Positions 1 to 11,800 of a stretch of DNA of 64,000 bases are shown here, in pieces. The notes below the pieces were generated by a model that had not been told where the DNA came from, did no database searches, and saw only the letters and a list, made by a program, of their open reading frames with translations. The position numbers and the translations under genes were made by a program. How positions within the stretch are numbered: the stretch's first letter is position 1; the number at the start of each line of letters is the position of its first letter. The stretch lies in NCBI GenBank assembly GCA_020747015.1, contig JAGTJM010000013.1, positions 310,001 to 374,000 on the forward strand, in the 5' to 3' direction. This stretch comes from Pyrenochaeta sp. MPI-SDFR-AT-0127. Its lineage: Eukaryota; Ascomycota; Dothideomycetes; Pleosporales; Cucurbitariaceae.

Positions 1-396
1 TTGCTCTCCTCCGCTGTTCTGCCTGACAAAGCTCATAGTCGTTGTGAAGATGACCTTTCCTCTCTGCCGTGCCTGCACAGTCCGAGTCGCAAACGACTTT
101 CCTGACCGGACGCGCTCGACATGGTATATAATAGGGATTTCAGCGTTTCCAGCAAGCACGAAATAGCAATGCATCGAGTGAACGGTGAAATCAGGGTCCA
201 CGGTCTTCTGTGCCGCACTGAGCGTCTGTGCAATTGCAGCGCCGCCGAAGATGCCGCGCGCACCAGGGGGATGCCATAGCGGCCTTGTGTTGGTGAAGAG
301 GTCGGGGTCGATATCGGATAGTTGGGTCAACTCGAGTACGTTCTCGATGTTGGATTGCGAGTGGTCAACGGGCGGTGGGCGAATGAGGGTTGCCAT
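1..396 (-). CDS. Acyl-CoA thioesterase II (TesB-like), 5' part only
   Basis: Reading leftward from the ATG at 394-396 gives 132 open codons that run off the window edge, so the 3' part of the gene is missing. The peptide starts MATLIRPPPVDHSQSNIENV and contains RPLWHPPGARGIFGGAAIAQ followed by HSMHCYFVLAGNAEIPIIYH and RTVQARQRGKVIFTTTMSF. This is the pattern of the first hotdog fold of acyl-CoA thioesterase II: an L/I-F-GG-x-AIAQ stretch, then SMHCYF, then the R-T-VQA strand. The family hydrolyses acyl-CoA to free fatty acid and CoA, in fungi usually in peroxisomes or the cytosol. The C-terminus, and any peroxisomal SKL-type signal, lies outside the window. No intron is needed in the visible part. 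The gene is divergent from the CPS1 homologue. The family call is firm; subcellular site and substrate range are not visible. Confidence 0.85.
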   Translation of the reverse strand, partial: MATLIRPPPVDHSQSNIENVLELTQLSDIDPDLFTNTRPLWHPPGARGIFGGAAIAQTLSAAQKTVDPDFTVHSMHCYFVLAGNAEIPIIYHVERVRSGKSFATRTVQARQRGKVIFTTTMSFVRQNSGGEQ

Positions 397-878
397 GTTG
401 GTGGAGCATCCAAAAACCAGAATACCTGTGTAAAAGGGTGAGTGTCACTGGAAAGTTAGCAAGGAGGCATTCACAAGATTATGTTTTGTTACTCGGCCGA
501 CGCATGACAGCTGAAGGGTACATCCTCGAGCCGAGGCATAAGAATAGCCTAGGGGGCCCACATGAAGGCGATGCGACAAGCTTCAGGGCTGACTAACGCG
601 GAGGATCCGCCAAGCGAAGGAGCCGCCGCTGAAGCAGCAACGTCATACTGTTGGTCTGGCGCGTTCCTGACTTGCTTACTGCCAATGTGCCCATTTTCAA
701 GCTTTCACCAACAAGCCTAGCCATTGACTGGCTTCTTCCTCCACGCGCACATCTCTCGCCTATGGGCTCTACACTGGCTGGTGGCGCCGCGCATTCTTAA
801 CATTGTCATGTAACGGACCGCCACCTTGCACACTCGCTCCACCTTGGCCGCCGCAACCCCCCGTTTTGGAACACCACT
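397..878. promoter_or_regulatory. Divergent intergenic region, thioesterase / CPS1
   Basis: These 482 bp separate the two divergent start codons and must hold both promoters. The short open frames inside it do not resemble protein and have no plausible splice partners. The part nearest the CPS1 start is C/T rich on the plus strand. No specific operator could be assigned. Confidence 0.5.
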
Positions 879-3800
879 ATGGCCGAGAACCCAGAGTTGC
901 AGGAGAAGCTGCAGGAGCTGGACCATGAGCTGGAAGAAGGCGATATCACCAGGAAAGGGTCCGTTGCTTTCGCCATGTCAAGTGTCGCATCCCCGCGTGC
1001 GCTAACGAGTCGCACAGTTACGAAAAGCGTCGAACCGTACTCCTATCGCAATACCTAGGGCCTGAAGTCGCAGCGCAATTGCAGAATGAGCTTCGACAGC
1101 AGAGTCCAAGCCAGAGCGAGGGCTCTGGCTCTCGCAGCGCATCCCTCGCAGCGCTCTCTGGCCCCCAGCATCCCCCGCAGATCGAACTGCCGCGTCCAGA
1201 ATCATACCACGACAGTTCGGCGCCGAGCACCATGGGCACCTCACACTATCCCAGCTCCTCAGTGAGCAGCACAGGGAATTCACAATACATGGCATATCCG
1301 CCCAGTCAAGTCGGGCGCTTTCAAGAAAAGCAGCTAGGAATACGAACCAGCTCACTGCAGAGAAATGCCTCACAGTTGTCGCAGGGAAGTGAGACGTTCA
1401 TACCACGACCACAAACGCCCGAGTATAGCTATTCGCGAGAAGGCACTATGATGGGCAACTATGCCTTCAATCCAGACACCCAGCAGGGCCTTGACGGGTA
1501 CGGGTCACCAGGGGACATGAGCCGACGAAGCACAATGCTGGAAGTGAATCAGGGCTATTTTTCAGACTTCACAGGACAACAAATGCAAGACCAGCGAGAT
1601 TCATACGGCGGCCCTAACCGCTACTCATCCGGTGATGCCTTCTCTCCTACCGCTGCGATACCCCCTCCAATGATGAACCCGAATGATCTTCCAGCGGGTG
1701 TGGTGGATACGATGCTTCCTCTCGAACCCCGAGATCTGCCCTTTGATGTCTACGATCCACATAATCCGAACATTAAAATGTCCAAGTTCGACAACATCGG
1801 CGCTGTGTTACGACATCGAGGCCGCACACAGCCGCGAAGCACTGCTTTCTGGGTGCTAGACTCGAAAGGCAAAGAGACGGCATCAATAACCTGGGAGAAG
1901 GTAGCAAGCCGTGCTGAGAAGGTCGCAAAGGTGATCAGGGACAAAAGCAATCTTTACCGAGGCGATCGCGTAGCGTTGGTATACAGAGACACGGAAATCA
2001 TCGAATTTGTTGTTGCTTTGATGGGCTGCTTCATCGCGGGCGTTGTTGCAGTACCAATCAATAGCGTGGACGATTACCAAAAACTCATTCTCCTCCTGAC
2101 CACCACCCAAGCGCATCTCGCCCTAACCACGGATAACAATCTAAAGGCCTTTCATCGTGACATCAGCCAGAATCGTTTGAAGTGGCCTAGTGGAGTTGAG
2201 TGGTGGAAGACCAATGAGTTCGGCAGCTACCATCCTAAAAAACATGATGATACTCCCGCATTGCAAGTGCCAGAAGTAGCTTACATTGAATTCTCAAGGG
2301 CCCCTACCGGCGATCTACGGGGTGTCGTACTCAGCCATCGAACAATTATGCATCAAATGGCCGCCATCAGCGCTATAATCAGCACGATTCCAGACGGGCG
2401 CAACAAAACGGACACACTCCCCGGGCACCTTCGAGATGCGACTGGCAAGTTCCTTGCACCAGCGCCGCGGAGACTCCCTACCCAGATCATCCTCAGTTAT
2501 CTCGATCCACGTGAGAGCGCAGGTCTTATCATTAGCGTTTTGTTCGCGGTCTACGGTGGACACACTACAGTATGGCTGGAAGCGCCGACAATGGAAACCC
2601 CTGGTTTATATGCACATCTCATCACTAAGCATAAGGCGAACATCTTGGTTGCCGACTATCCTGGCCTGAAACGTGCTGCTTACAATTACCAGCAGGACCC
2701 TATGGCGACAAGAAACTTCAAGAAGAATGCTGAACCCAATTTCGGATCAGTTGAGATTTGTCTCATTGACACCCTCACCGTTGATTGTGAGTTCCACGAG
2801 ATCTTAGGAGATAGATGGTTCAGACCGATGAGGAACCAAAGGGCCCGCGAGCTTATTGCTCCTATGCTATGTCTGCCTGAGCATGGCGGAATGATCATTT
2901 CTGTCCGCGACTGGCTAGGAGGCGAAGAACGTATGGGATGTCCCTTGAGCATAGCCCAAGAAGAGCCGGATGATGAAGATGAGACTGAGGATACAATAGC
3001 GCTCAATGGCTATTCGAGTCTCATTGGCGGTGGTAGCACCAACAATTCTAAAGAGAAGAAAAAGAAAGCGCACACAAATCTAACCGAGATCCTACTTGAC
3101 AAAGAAGCGTTGAAAATGAACGATGTTGTTGTGCTTGCTATTGGAGAAGAAGCGAGCAAGCGTGCCAACGAGGCGGGGACCATGAGAGTTGGCGCATTTG
3201 GATATCCTATACCAGATGCCACACTCGCTGTTGTAGATCCTGAGACCAATCTGCTCTGCTCCCCCTATTCCATCGGCGAGATTTGGGTGGATTCGCCTTC
3301 ACTGTCTGGTGGCTTCTGGCAGCTTCAAAAACACACAGAGACAATCTTTCACGCGCGACCATATCGCTTCGTTGAAGGTAGTCCCACACCGCAACTGCTC
3401 GAGCTTGAGTTTCTTCGCACCGGCCTTCTTGGCTGTGTTGTGGAAGGCAAGATCTTCGTGCTTGGCCTGTATGAGGATCGCATACGACAAAGAGTGGAGT
3501 GGGTTGAGCATGGCCAGTTAGAGGCCGAGCATCGATACTTCTTTGTGCAACACCTTGTCACAAGCATCATGAAGGCAGTGCCTAAAATCTACGACTGGTA
3601 AGTCAGAATGCCAAATGGACAGGCTCATTCTTATTCGAAATAGCTCATCTTTCGATTCATATGTCAATGGAGAGTATCTGCCAATCATCTTGATTGAGAC
3701 ACAGGCAGCATCAACTGCTCCTACCAATCCAGGTGGACCACCGCAACAGCTTAACATTCCATTCCTCGACTCTCTATCCGAGCGATGTATGGAGGTGCTA

Positions 3801-6800
3801 TATCATGAACATCATTTACGAGTGTACTGTGTTATGATCACTGCACCTAACACGCTCCCGCGTGTAATTAAGAATGGTAGGCGGGAGATTGGCAATATGC
3901 TTTGCCGAAGAGAGTTCGACAATGGTTCTCTACCGTGCGTCCATGTCAAGTTTGGGGTGGAACGATCCGTCCAGAACATTGCTTTGGGCGACGATCCTGC
4001 TGGTGGCATGTGGTCGTTCGAAGCGTCAATGGCGCGCCAACAACTTTTGATGCTGCAGGACAAGCAATACTCCGGAGTGGATCACCGAGAGGTTGTGATT
4101 GACGATCGAACTTCGACGCCACTAAACCAATTCTCCAATATCCACGATCTTATGCAATGGCGCGTTTCGCGACAGACTGAAGAACTCGCATACTGCACGG
4201 TCGATGGCAGAGGCAAGGAAGGTAAAGGCGTCAATTGGAAGAAATTTGACCAAAAAGTTGCTGGTGTTGCCATGTACCTTAAGAACAAGGTCAAGATACA
4301 ACCCGGCGACCATCTGCTCCTGATGTATACGCATTCAGAGGACTTCGTCTTCGCGATCCACGCGTGCTTCGTACTTGGAGCGGTCGCCATTCCCATGGCG
4401 CCCATCGACCAGAACAGGTTGAATGAAGATGCGCCTGCGTTATTACACATCATCGCGGATTTCAAGGTTAAAGCTATATTGGTGAATGCGGATGTTGACC
4501 ACCTGATGAAGGTGAAGCAAGTGTCGCAGCACATCAAGCAGTCAGCGGTTATTCTCAAGATTAATGTCCCGCACACTTACAATACTACGAAGCCACCAAA
4601 ACAGTCGAGCGGCTGTCGCGACCTCAAGCTTACCATACGGCCGGCTTGGGTGCAAGTGGGGTTTCCGGTCTTGGTCTGGACGTACTGGACGCCAGACCAA
4701 AGACGAATTGCTGTACAACTGGGGCATAGTCAGATCATGGCACTCTGCAAGGTTCAGAAAGAGACCTGTCAGATGACGAGCACAAGACCCGTGCTTGGGT
4801 GTGTGCGCAGTACGATAGGACTCGGCTTCATCCACACCTGTGTCATGGGCATCTTCCTCGCTGCACCGACGTATCTTGTCTCGCCCGTTGATTTTGCGCA
4901 GAATCCTAACATACTCTTCCAAACCCTGTCGAGGTACAAGATCAAGGATGCATATGCCACCAGCCAGATGCTTGATCATGCTATTGCGCGTGGCGCAGGG
5001 AAGTCACTAAGTCTGCATGAAATGAAAAACCTGATGATCGCGACCGATGGTAGACCACGAGTTGACGTTTGTGAGTACCAATCGTTGCAGTTGCTATAGT
5101 ACATGCTAACAGACAGTCAGACCAAAGAGTTCGTGTACACTTTGCGCCAGCAAGCCTTGATAGGACGGCGATCAACACTGTTTACTCGCACGTTTTAAAT
5201 CCCATGGTAGCATCGCGTTCGTACATGTGTATTGAACCGATAGAACTCCATTTGGATGTCAGCGCACTACGGCGAGGTCTCATCATGCCTGTAGACCCAG
5301 ACGTCGAGTCAAATTCTCTGCTCGTCCAAGACTCTGGCATGGTACCCGTCAGTACACAAATTTCGATTGTCAACCCTGAGACAAACCAACTCTGCCTGGT
5401 TGGCGAGTACGGGGAGATCTGGGTGCAGTCCGAAGCCAATGCTTATAGCTTTTACGGGTCAAAGGAGCGACTTGATGCAGAACGATTCAATGGCAGGACA
5501 ATTGATGGCGATCCGAATGCTCGGTATGTACGTACCGGAGATTTGGGCTTTTTGCACAATGTCACGCGACCTATCGGACCCAATGGTGCCCCAGTTGATA
5601 TGCAAGTCCTCTTCGTACTGGGTAGTATCGGTGACACGTTCGAGGTTAATGGACTAAACCACTTCTCGATGGATATCGAACAGTCGGTGGAGCGTTGCCA
5701 CCGAAATATTGTACCTTCAGGCTGGTATGTCTATTCAAGTTCTTTTGCTTTATCCAAGATATATTGATAAATCACTAACATCGTCCAGCGCTGTATTCCA
5801 AGCAGGTGGCCTTGTCGTAGTAGTGGTTGAAATCTTCCGCCGCAATTTCCTTGCCTCCATGGTTCCAGTCATTGTCAATGCCATACTTAACGAACATCAA
5901 CTCGTTATCGACATTGTTGCTTTTGTGATTAAAGGAGACTTCCATCGCTCCCGCCTGGGTGAGAAACAGAGAGGAAAGATTCTCGCCGGGTGGGTAACGA
6001 GGAAGATGCGCACGATCGCTCAGTATAGTATCAGAGATCCGAATGGGCAGGATCCATTAGGGCAGGTGATGATTACGGAGGAGCCCGTGGGGAGAGTAAG
6101 TACCAGTACGAGTGGTATGATGCGTGGCCCTGGAGGACCTGGTAGTATCAAGAATTCACTCACAACGGCAAGCACATTGGGTATGACTGCCCAGATGAAC
6201 AACTTGGCACTGCAGACAAATGCACAGGAATTCCCCGGACAGCCCGGCCAAGCGTCTGACTTTGCGCCAGGAGTGCCTGGAGCGTCCGAGTTGCCTGGCC
6301 AGGAAAATCCATACTACCCTGAGAGGATACCAGAGTTAGGCACGGAATATCATGATCTCAGTGATAAGACACCAACGGACGCGAGACAATCGTTCCTATC
6401 GCGCTCGGAGCAGCCTGGTCAAATGGGCTATTCACCTATCGACCGGACCGGAGTGTTTGATGACGCCACACCGCCCGAAACATACCAGAATGCATATCAC
6501 CCCCAACAATATGGCATAGCGACGTCCAGCGCACCTTTGCCTGACATTCTCCGGCCAGGGCCTGCAGATGAGGGCTTTGCTTCACATGCGAATACCTTCT
6601 ACAGCGACAGTACACCATACGATGCCTATGCACAGGAGCCAATAGATGACCGCTGGGAGAGTGGTGGGAATGGAGGCAATGATTATGCAGATTACTATGG
6701 AGGGGGTGGTAGTGTTGGAGGAGGCAGTGGCGGCGGCGGCGGTGGTGGATTAAGGGTAGCAAACCGAGATTCAAGTGAGAGCGAGAGCGCAGACGAGATG

Positions 6801-6872
6801 TGGCGACGAGATGCATTGGCTGGGTTGAGTTTGGTAGGGCAAGGACAAGGAGCAAGCAGTCAGACAAAGTAG
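879..6872 (+). CDS. CPS1: CPS1/DIP2-like protein: DMAP1-binding domain plus two degenerate AMP-binding (adenylate-forming) domains
   Basis: Five exons: 879-958, 1018-3597, 3644-5070, 5121-5724 and 5789-6872 (introns 59, 46, 50 and 64 nt, all GT..AG). They join in phase into 1924 residues. Residues 1-52 form a helical DMAP1-binding type domain (MAENPELQEKLQELDHELEE onward). Residues about 53-260 are Ser/Gln/Pro-rich and look disordered. Two AMP-binding-like domains follow at about 270-885 and 1050-1660. The tail from about 1660 is disordered and ends in a Gly-rich run. The loop that binds ATP phosphates in active adenylate-forming enzymes is poorly kept (FSRAPTGDLRG at 452-462; TYWTPDQRR at 1233-1241). 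The architecture matches fungal CPS1 (first described in Cochliobolus as a virulence-related CoA-ligase-like protein) and animal DIP2, which affects diacylglycerol levels. The start is chosen because only exon 1 supplies the complete N-terminal domain. Whether it catalyses adenylation is open. Confidence 0.9.
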
Positions 6873-8212
6873 GGTTGGAAATTTGAGAGCAAAATAACAC
6901 CCCGAAGCTCCCCCCCCCCCCCTCCAACAGGTCCGGGATATTTTTTTGGGCTAATGCGAACACACGGCTTAGCCGGGAAAAACCATGATTGCGAATTTCT
7001 TTGGGCGTGAGTTTTTCCAGACCACGATGATGTTATCGCTTCGCAAAGCAAAGGCGCATACGCCAAATGAAGTCATCTCGTGGTGAAACAGCTATCGATA
7101 TAATCCAGACTCGGTCTCCGGTCCATGCTAGCCCTATCTGGAACGCTTCTAACAGAGAACAGATAGGCTCGTAGGATGTTTTACCACGTACGGGTTAGTG
7201 ACGCCAAAGAGAGAAGAGCGAAAGATAAAAAAAATAAGCAAGTCATGGAAGCGTTTGGGACAGGTATGTCCGAAGGATGGATGAATTCTGTGCCGAGTAG
7301 GACTTTCACGTGCGGCTCATGCAGGTGCGGTGTCATGATGGTGGGGGGATATTTGAGCAGCGCGAAAGCAGGTGGGGTGTGATTATTTGGCAGGATTGCA
7401 GGCGTCACGCTGGGTCTATACTGTGATTATGTTGTACCATGTATGCGTGTGTGTTCCCTGAGCTGCGGTAAACGCTGCATTTTGTTTGTTTCGTGGCGGA
7501 TGACGAACACAAGCGGGTTTATGAAACACGGACATGATTGATGCTGGCGCATGGCGATATGGTGGTGCGAGCGAGTTGGAAGTGAGCGAGCAAGCAATTC
7601 AAAAGGACACAATGCTAGAAACCTGCAATATCGATGGGTTGATGAGTGTGGAGAGGATGTGGAGAGAGCATGATGTGATGAAGTATGAAAAGTATTTAGC
7701 CAACATTAAAGAAACGGGTAGAAAGGCTCAGCGGGTTGGCAGACTCTGGACCCGCGACCCGGGTTACGGTGCGGTTTGTGTTTCAATTTTAGATGGAGCC
7801 AGGATTGCCCCTGCGTCGTTTGCGTGGGTGCTTTGATCTTGGAAATATCTTGGGAGCCGCTGTCAACAAGTCGAGGGCATGACGCATGGCGGCTCGTGTG
7901 GTTGATACCGAGGCTGTTGTGATAAGATTGCTGCAGGCTGGGTGGGTTGGGGTGATGCTAGTCAGTGGTGGAGGTACCTGGAGGTACTTCTGGCCGATGG
8001 AAGCGGGTGGGTGGAGCCCGTAGAAGGGCCAGCAGAGGGCCCGTTGTATACAGAAGACGGGCGAGAGTACAAACAGGTGCAAGTCACTGCGTAGTCAATA
8101 TTCCAAAAGGCCGTTGGTCCCAGGGTGTTGCCTCTTGGGCGATGCTTGTCGCGTGGCGCAGTGCTGAGCAGTGGGGCAGCTGGTGAGCAGCGCATGATTT
8201 TTGTTGCTACCA

Positions 8213-8245
8213 GGGTAGTACTAGGGTAGTACTATGGTAGTACCA
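8213..8245. repeat. Three tandem copies of an 11-nt unit (GGGTAGTACTA)
   Basis: Copies lie at 8213-8223, 8224-8234 and 8235-8245, the last as TGGTAGTACCA, followed by a partial TGGTA. The first two copies contain the palindrome TAGTACTA; the third carries TGGTAGTACCA, itself a near-palindrome centred on the same GTAC. The array lies in the non-coding tract far upstream of the ferric reductase. Confidence 0.85.
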
Positions 8246-9465
8246 TGGTATGTGAAAGAAACGTCCGTCTGGGATTGCCCGGACACAGCGTTGAGCGAGT
8301 CGGACGACTCGTCTTGTGCGTGGTGGCAGGCGGCAAAACCAAGTCGTGGGCAGGCTCGGTTGCAGCAGCGCAGACAGTGGAGATTCTCCAGGACAGCTCG
8401 TGGCTGCACGATGGATTACGCTGGGTCTCGGCGGCATGACCAACTTGTCAGTTCCAGGGGCGCCGTTTGACGACGACGGATGGGTGCGATCGGATCTGGG
8501 ATGGCGAGAGAGTTGGCTCGCTTGGCTGCCCCGATTGGGGCGGGCAGGCGCCGGAGGTCTGGAACACACACATGTCATTTGGCAGAAGCAAGGCTTTGGG
8601 TGGGCCCTGCTGCTCGTGTTGCAGAGGACCAGATATGAGGCCAATCTAAGAGGGGCGGACGTGGCGGTTCGCTGTGTTATGCGCGAGGGCATGTCGCGGT
8701 GGTGAGAGGCCTGGCTGACGACGGGGGACGAAGGAGGCCAGCTGGGCGTGAGCGGGCAGTGGCTGGCAGCGCACTCAGTGGCCGACGCCGTGTCCGAGGG
8801 CGGGCGCTGCGTCGTCGTGATGCCGCAGCGAATCGTCGCAGCGGGACTCGGCAGCACCACCAAGCTGTCCAGAGCATGGCGACCCTCTCGGCCTCTCCCG
8901 TTGGCCCTGCTTGGGCCGCTCGAAAGACGGTGAGCTGAGCCCGCAGCGCCCACTGAGCCTCCCGTTTCATGGCGCAGCCAGGCACGCCACTGTGACTGGC
9001 TCCCCCGATCCTAGCTCAGTTTCAGCGTTTCGTTTGCCCGGATGCTGCGGGCCAATCGATGGCCTAATCCGCATCCTCATCCTGGCCCCGCTGCTGGCCA
9101 ACCCTCTGCTGCGGGAACCTCATATCCACTCTTTCCCTCTTCTACCCTCCGACCTCACGTTTGGCCTCCGCGGGTGCTTTTCACTGTTCCTTACCCTACC
9201 TTCGTTTCTCGTCCAACTGTTGTTCACTCGTTTTGACAACATCGTACATACTTACCCCTTCCCTTCGCTTCATCCACAGAGTAGAGCCGGTTTTTTTTTT
9301 TGGCCCGTCACTCCACTCTCTTGCCCCTTGACCCTGGTGAAGACCTGTTCCTATTGACCGCGCCGATCTTTCAATAGCACCGAAGCCGATCATTCTTCAC
9401 CTTCACTGTCGTTACTTTCGCAGCCTTGCACTTTTGCCCACTTCTTCCACTCGACTGGATCGCCG

Positions 9466-9519
9466 CTTCGACTTCGACTTCGACTTCGACGTCGACTACC
9501 CACTACCCACTACCCACTA
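9466..9519. repeat. Compound microsatellite: (CTTCGA)n then (TACCCAC)3
   Basis: Four or so units of CTTCGA at 9466-9490 pass into GTCGAC and then three exact TACCCAC units at 9497-9517. It lies about 420 nt ahead of the ferric reductase start codon, in the C/T-rich presumed leader. Read as protein it would give a Ser/Thr or Phe/Asp repeat, but no gene model uses it. Confidence 0.8.
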
Positions 9520-9940
9520 CCGACTTCACATCCTCGATCGTGCCGTGCATTGTCGACTGCCGCCCTCTTCACTGTGCATATTCGACAATCTTCTTACCCA
9601 CGCCCAAGCAGCTTTGTTTAGAGGCATTGTCATGTATTCACGATAGCGACAACAACACCTTTGTCCCACACTGTCCACAACCGATCGCTTCACATTCCGA
9701 TCGTCACGCACACTGGGATAAAGTTCACCTACATATCGTTACTCTGTGTGCTATTCTGCCCGACTTCACGAATTCTTGTCACCAAACGCACCTGGTAGTG
9801 CGCATTGTTCACATTCATTTCGGACCCGACCCGCTTTATCACTCTCGACCCCTCGACCATCATCGCCCTGTGGGCCAAGACTCGCTCGTCCTCTGTACTA
9901 CATCATCCACCGAGAACCCCCTTCCGACACATCTACCGTC

Positions 9941-11800
9941 ATGTCAACATTCCTCCGCCCCAGGACGGTGGCGCAATCCTCCGCCGCTGCCGCCAAAGGA
10001 CTCGACCGCCGCCATTTCCTCGAAGGCTGGGACGCTGCCGATTTCGATGGCCTCAAGTACTCGTACGGCCTTACTGGCGTCGACCAAATCGGCAACTACA
10101 TTTGGGTCGACACCTTTCTCTACATGCTCGTTGGCATCGCCGCTGTATTGCTTGGTCTGCGCGTAGCGAACATGTGGTGGCGCCACAACCGCCATCTTTC
10201 CACAATGGGAAATCCAACACGCCAGGCGTACTGGGCCACGAACAGGACTAGCTGGTGGCCCTGGTTAAACCGCCATGTTCTAGTCGCGCCACTTTGGAAG
10301 AAGAAGCACAATGCGCAATTCCAGATTAGCAGCGCCATCGATAACGGAACCCTGCCCGGACGATGGCACACTATCATGCTCGTCGTCTACGTCGCCTTGA
10401 ACGCGGCATGGTGTCTTGCCCTGCCCTACAAGGTTTTGGACCACAAGCAGACCATCGCTGCGCTCCGTGGCCGTACAGGAACCCTGGCCGCACTCAACCT
10501 CATTCCCACTATCCTTTTTGCCCTGCGCAATAACCCCCTCATCAGCATTCTCCAGGTCTCATACGATGACTTCAACCTGTTCCACCGCTGGGCAGCGCGC
10601 ATTACCATCATCCAGTCCATTGCCCACACTGTGGCATGGATGTACAACACTGTCGATGGCGCTGGCTGGAGCGCCGTCGCAAATGGATTGCGCACCGAAG
10701 GCTCCTATGGCTGGGGCATGGTTGGCACCGTAGCTTTCACTTTCATCGGCATCCAAGCTTGGTCGCCCATCCGCCATGCCTTCTACGAGACTTTCCTCAA
10801 CATTCACCGTCTGTGTGTCATTGCCGCCCTGCTTGGCCTGTACAAGCATCTTGAGTTGCACGCACTCCCCCAAGTACCATGGATGCATCTCATCTTCTTC
10901 TTCTGGGGCGCAGAGTGGTTCTTCCGCGGCTGCTCGATCCTTTACTACGGATTCAGCCTCAAGAAGCGCTCCAGCATCAAAGTTGAAGCCATGCCCGGTG
11001 AGGCTGTCCGTGTAACCATCGACATGGTGCGCGAATGGACACCTCGCCCCGGCTGCCACGTGCACATGTGGATGCCCGCGTTGTCTCTCTGGTCATCGCA
11101 TCCCTTTTCCGTCGCCTGGTCACCAGCCCTGACACCAGATTCCAAGGAGATGACTCTTCCAATCCTTGAAGGTGACGCGCTCATGGTCCCTGGCGCGCCT
11201 CAAAAGTCGCGACAGATCAGCCTTGTCTGCCGCGCTCGCACAGGCCTAACACGCCAAATGTACGAGAAGGCATGCAAAGCGCCCAACGAGCAATTCACAA
11301 CCTTTGGTTTCATTGAAGGCCCCTACGGTGGCCACCATAGCCTGGATTCCTACGGCACCGTTGTTCTCTTTGCTGGCGGTGTAGGAATCACGCACCAAGT
11401 CATGTACCTCAAGCACCTCGTCTCCGGCTTCAACAACCACACCATCTCTACTCAGAAGATCGTCCTCATCTGGACTGTGCCTAACTCCGACTGCTTGGAG
11501 TGGGTGCGCCCCTGGATGGACGAGATCCTGCGCATGAAGGGCCGCAAACAATGCTTACGCATCAAGCTCTTCATCTCAAGGCCAAAGGGTCGCGTCGAGA
11601 GCTCAAGCGACACCGTCAAGATGTACAGTGGACGGCCGCAACCCAGCGCGCTAATTGAAGAGGAGGTCAGAAACCGTGTGGGAGCAATGGCAGTCACTGT
11701 TTGTGCATCAGGCGGAATGGCAGATGGTGTTCGCCATGCAGTACGACCATGGTTGACCGAGGGTTGTGTGGACTTTATCGAGGAGGCATTCACGTATTGA
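9941..11800 (+). CDS. Ferric/cupric reductase (FRE family transmembrane metalloreductase)
   Basis: Single exon, 619 residues from the ATG at 9941. The frame stays open upstream, but that stretch is leader-like and the chosen Met gives a normal FRE N-terminus. A predicted membrane segment at about 56-78 is followed by the ferric-reductase core. Haem-ligating histidine pairs are visible at H215/H229 (FHRWAARITIIQSIAH) and H289/H303 (HRLCVIAALLGLYKH). The C-terminal half faces the cytosol and carries the FAD-binding SSHPFS motif (386-390), GPYGG (460-464), an NADPH-binding FAGGVGITH (477-485) and CASGGMAD (588-595). The family moves electrons from NADPH through FAD and two haems to reduce Fe(III) or Cu(II) outside the cell before uptake. 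A siderophore transporter lies 31 kb downstream, so the window holds two iron-uptake routes, but they are not clustered. The metal specificity cannot be read from sequence. Confidence 0.92.
   Translation: MSTFLRPRTVAQSSAAAAKGLDRRHFLEGWDAADFDGLKYSYGLTGVDQIGNYIWVDTFLYMLVGIAAVLLGLRVANMWWRHNRHLSTMGNPTRQAYWATNRTSWWPWLNRHVLVAPLWKKKHNAQFQISSAIDNGTLPGRWHTIMLVVYVALNAAWCLALPYKVLDHKQTIAALRGRTGTLAALNLIPTILFALRNNPLISILQVSYDDFNLFHRWAARITIIQSIAHTVAWMYNTVDGAGWSAVANGLRTEGSYGWGMVGTVAFTFIGIQAWSPIRHAFYETFLNIHRLCVIAALLGLYKHLELHALPQVPWMHLIFFFWGAEWFFRGCSILYYGFSLKKRSSIKVEAMPGEAVRVTIDMVREWTPRPGCHVHMWMPALSLWSSHPFSVAWSPALTPDSKEMTLPILEGDALMVPGAPQKSRQISLVCRARTGLTRQMYEKACKAPNEQFTTFGFIEGPYGGHHSLDSYGTVVLFAGGVGITHQVMYLKHLVSGFNNHTISTQKIVLIWTVPNSDCLEWVRPWMDEILRMKGRKQCLRIKLFISRPKGRVESSSDTVKMYSGRPQPSALIEEEVRNRVGAMAVTVCASGGMADGVRHAVRPWLTEGCVDFIEEAFTY

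Larger units (their letters stand above)
6873..9940. other. Intergenic, about 3.1 kb, with probable promoter and long 5' leader of the ferric reductase
   Basis: No convincing gene on either strand. Near 6911-6922 there is a C-run and near 9291-9300 a T-run. From about 9050 to 9940 the plus strand is strongly C/T rich, as expected of fungal promoter and 5' UTR sequence. The long open frames at 8207-8953 (minus) and 8316-8705 (plus) sit in GC-rich DNA, overlap one another, and read as Arg/Ser/Pro-rich junk without recognisable domains. Two short tandem repeats are listed separately. Confidence 0.5.

Noticed and set aside
8207..8953. Minus-strand frame of 248 codons in the tract upstream of the ferric reductase
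   Set aside because: GC-rich, Arg/Ser/Pro-rich translation with overlapping open frames on the other strand and no known domain; lack of stops is explained by composition.
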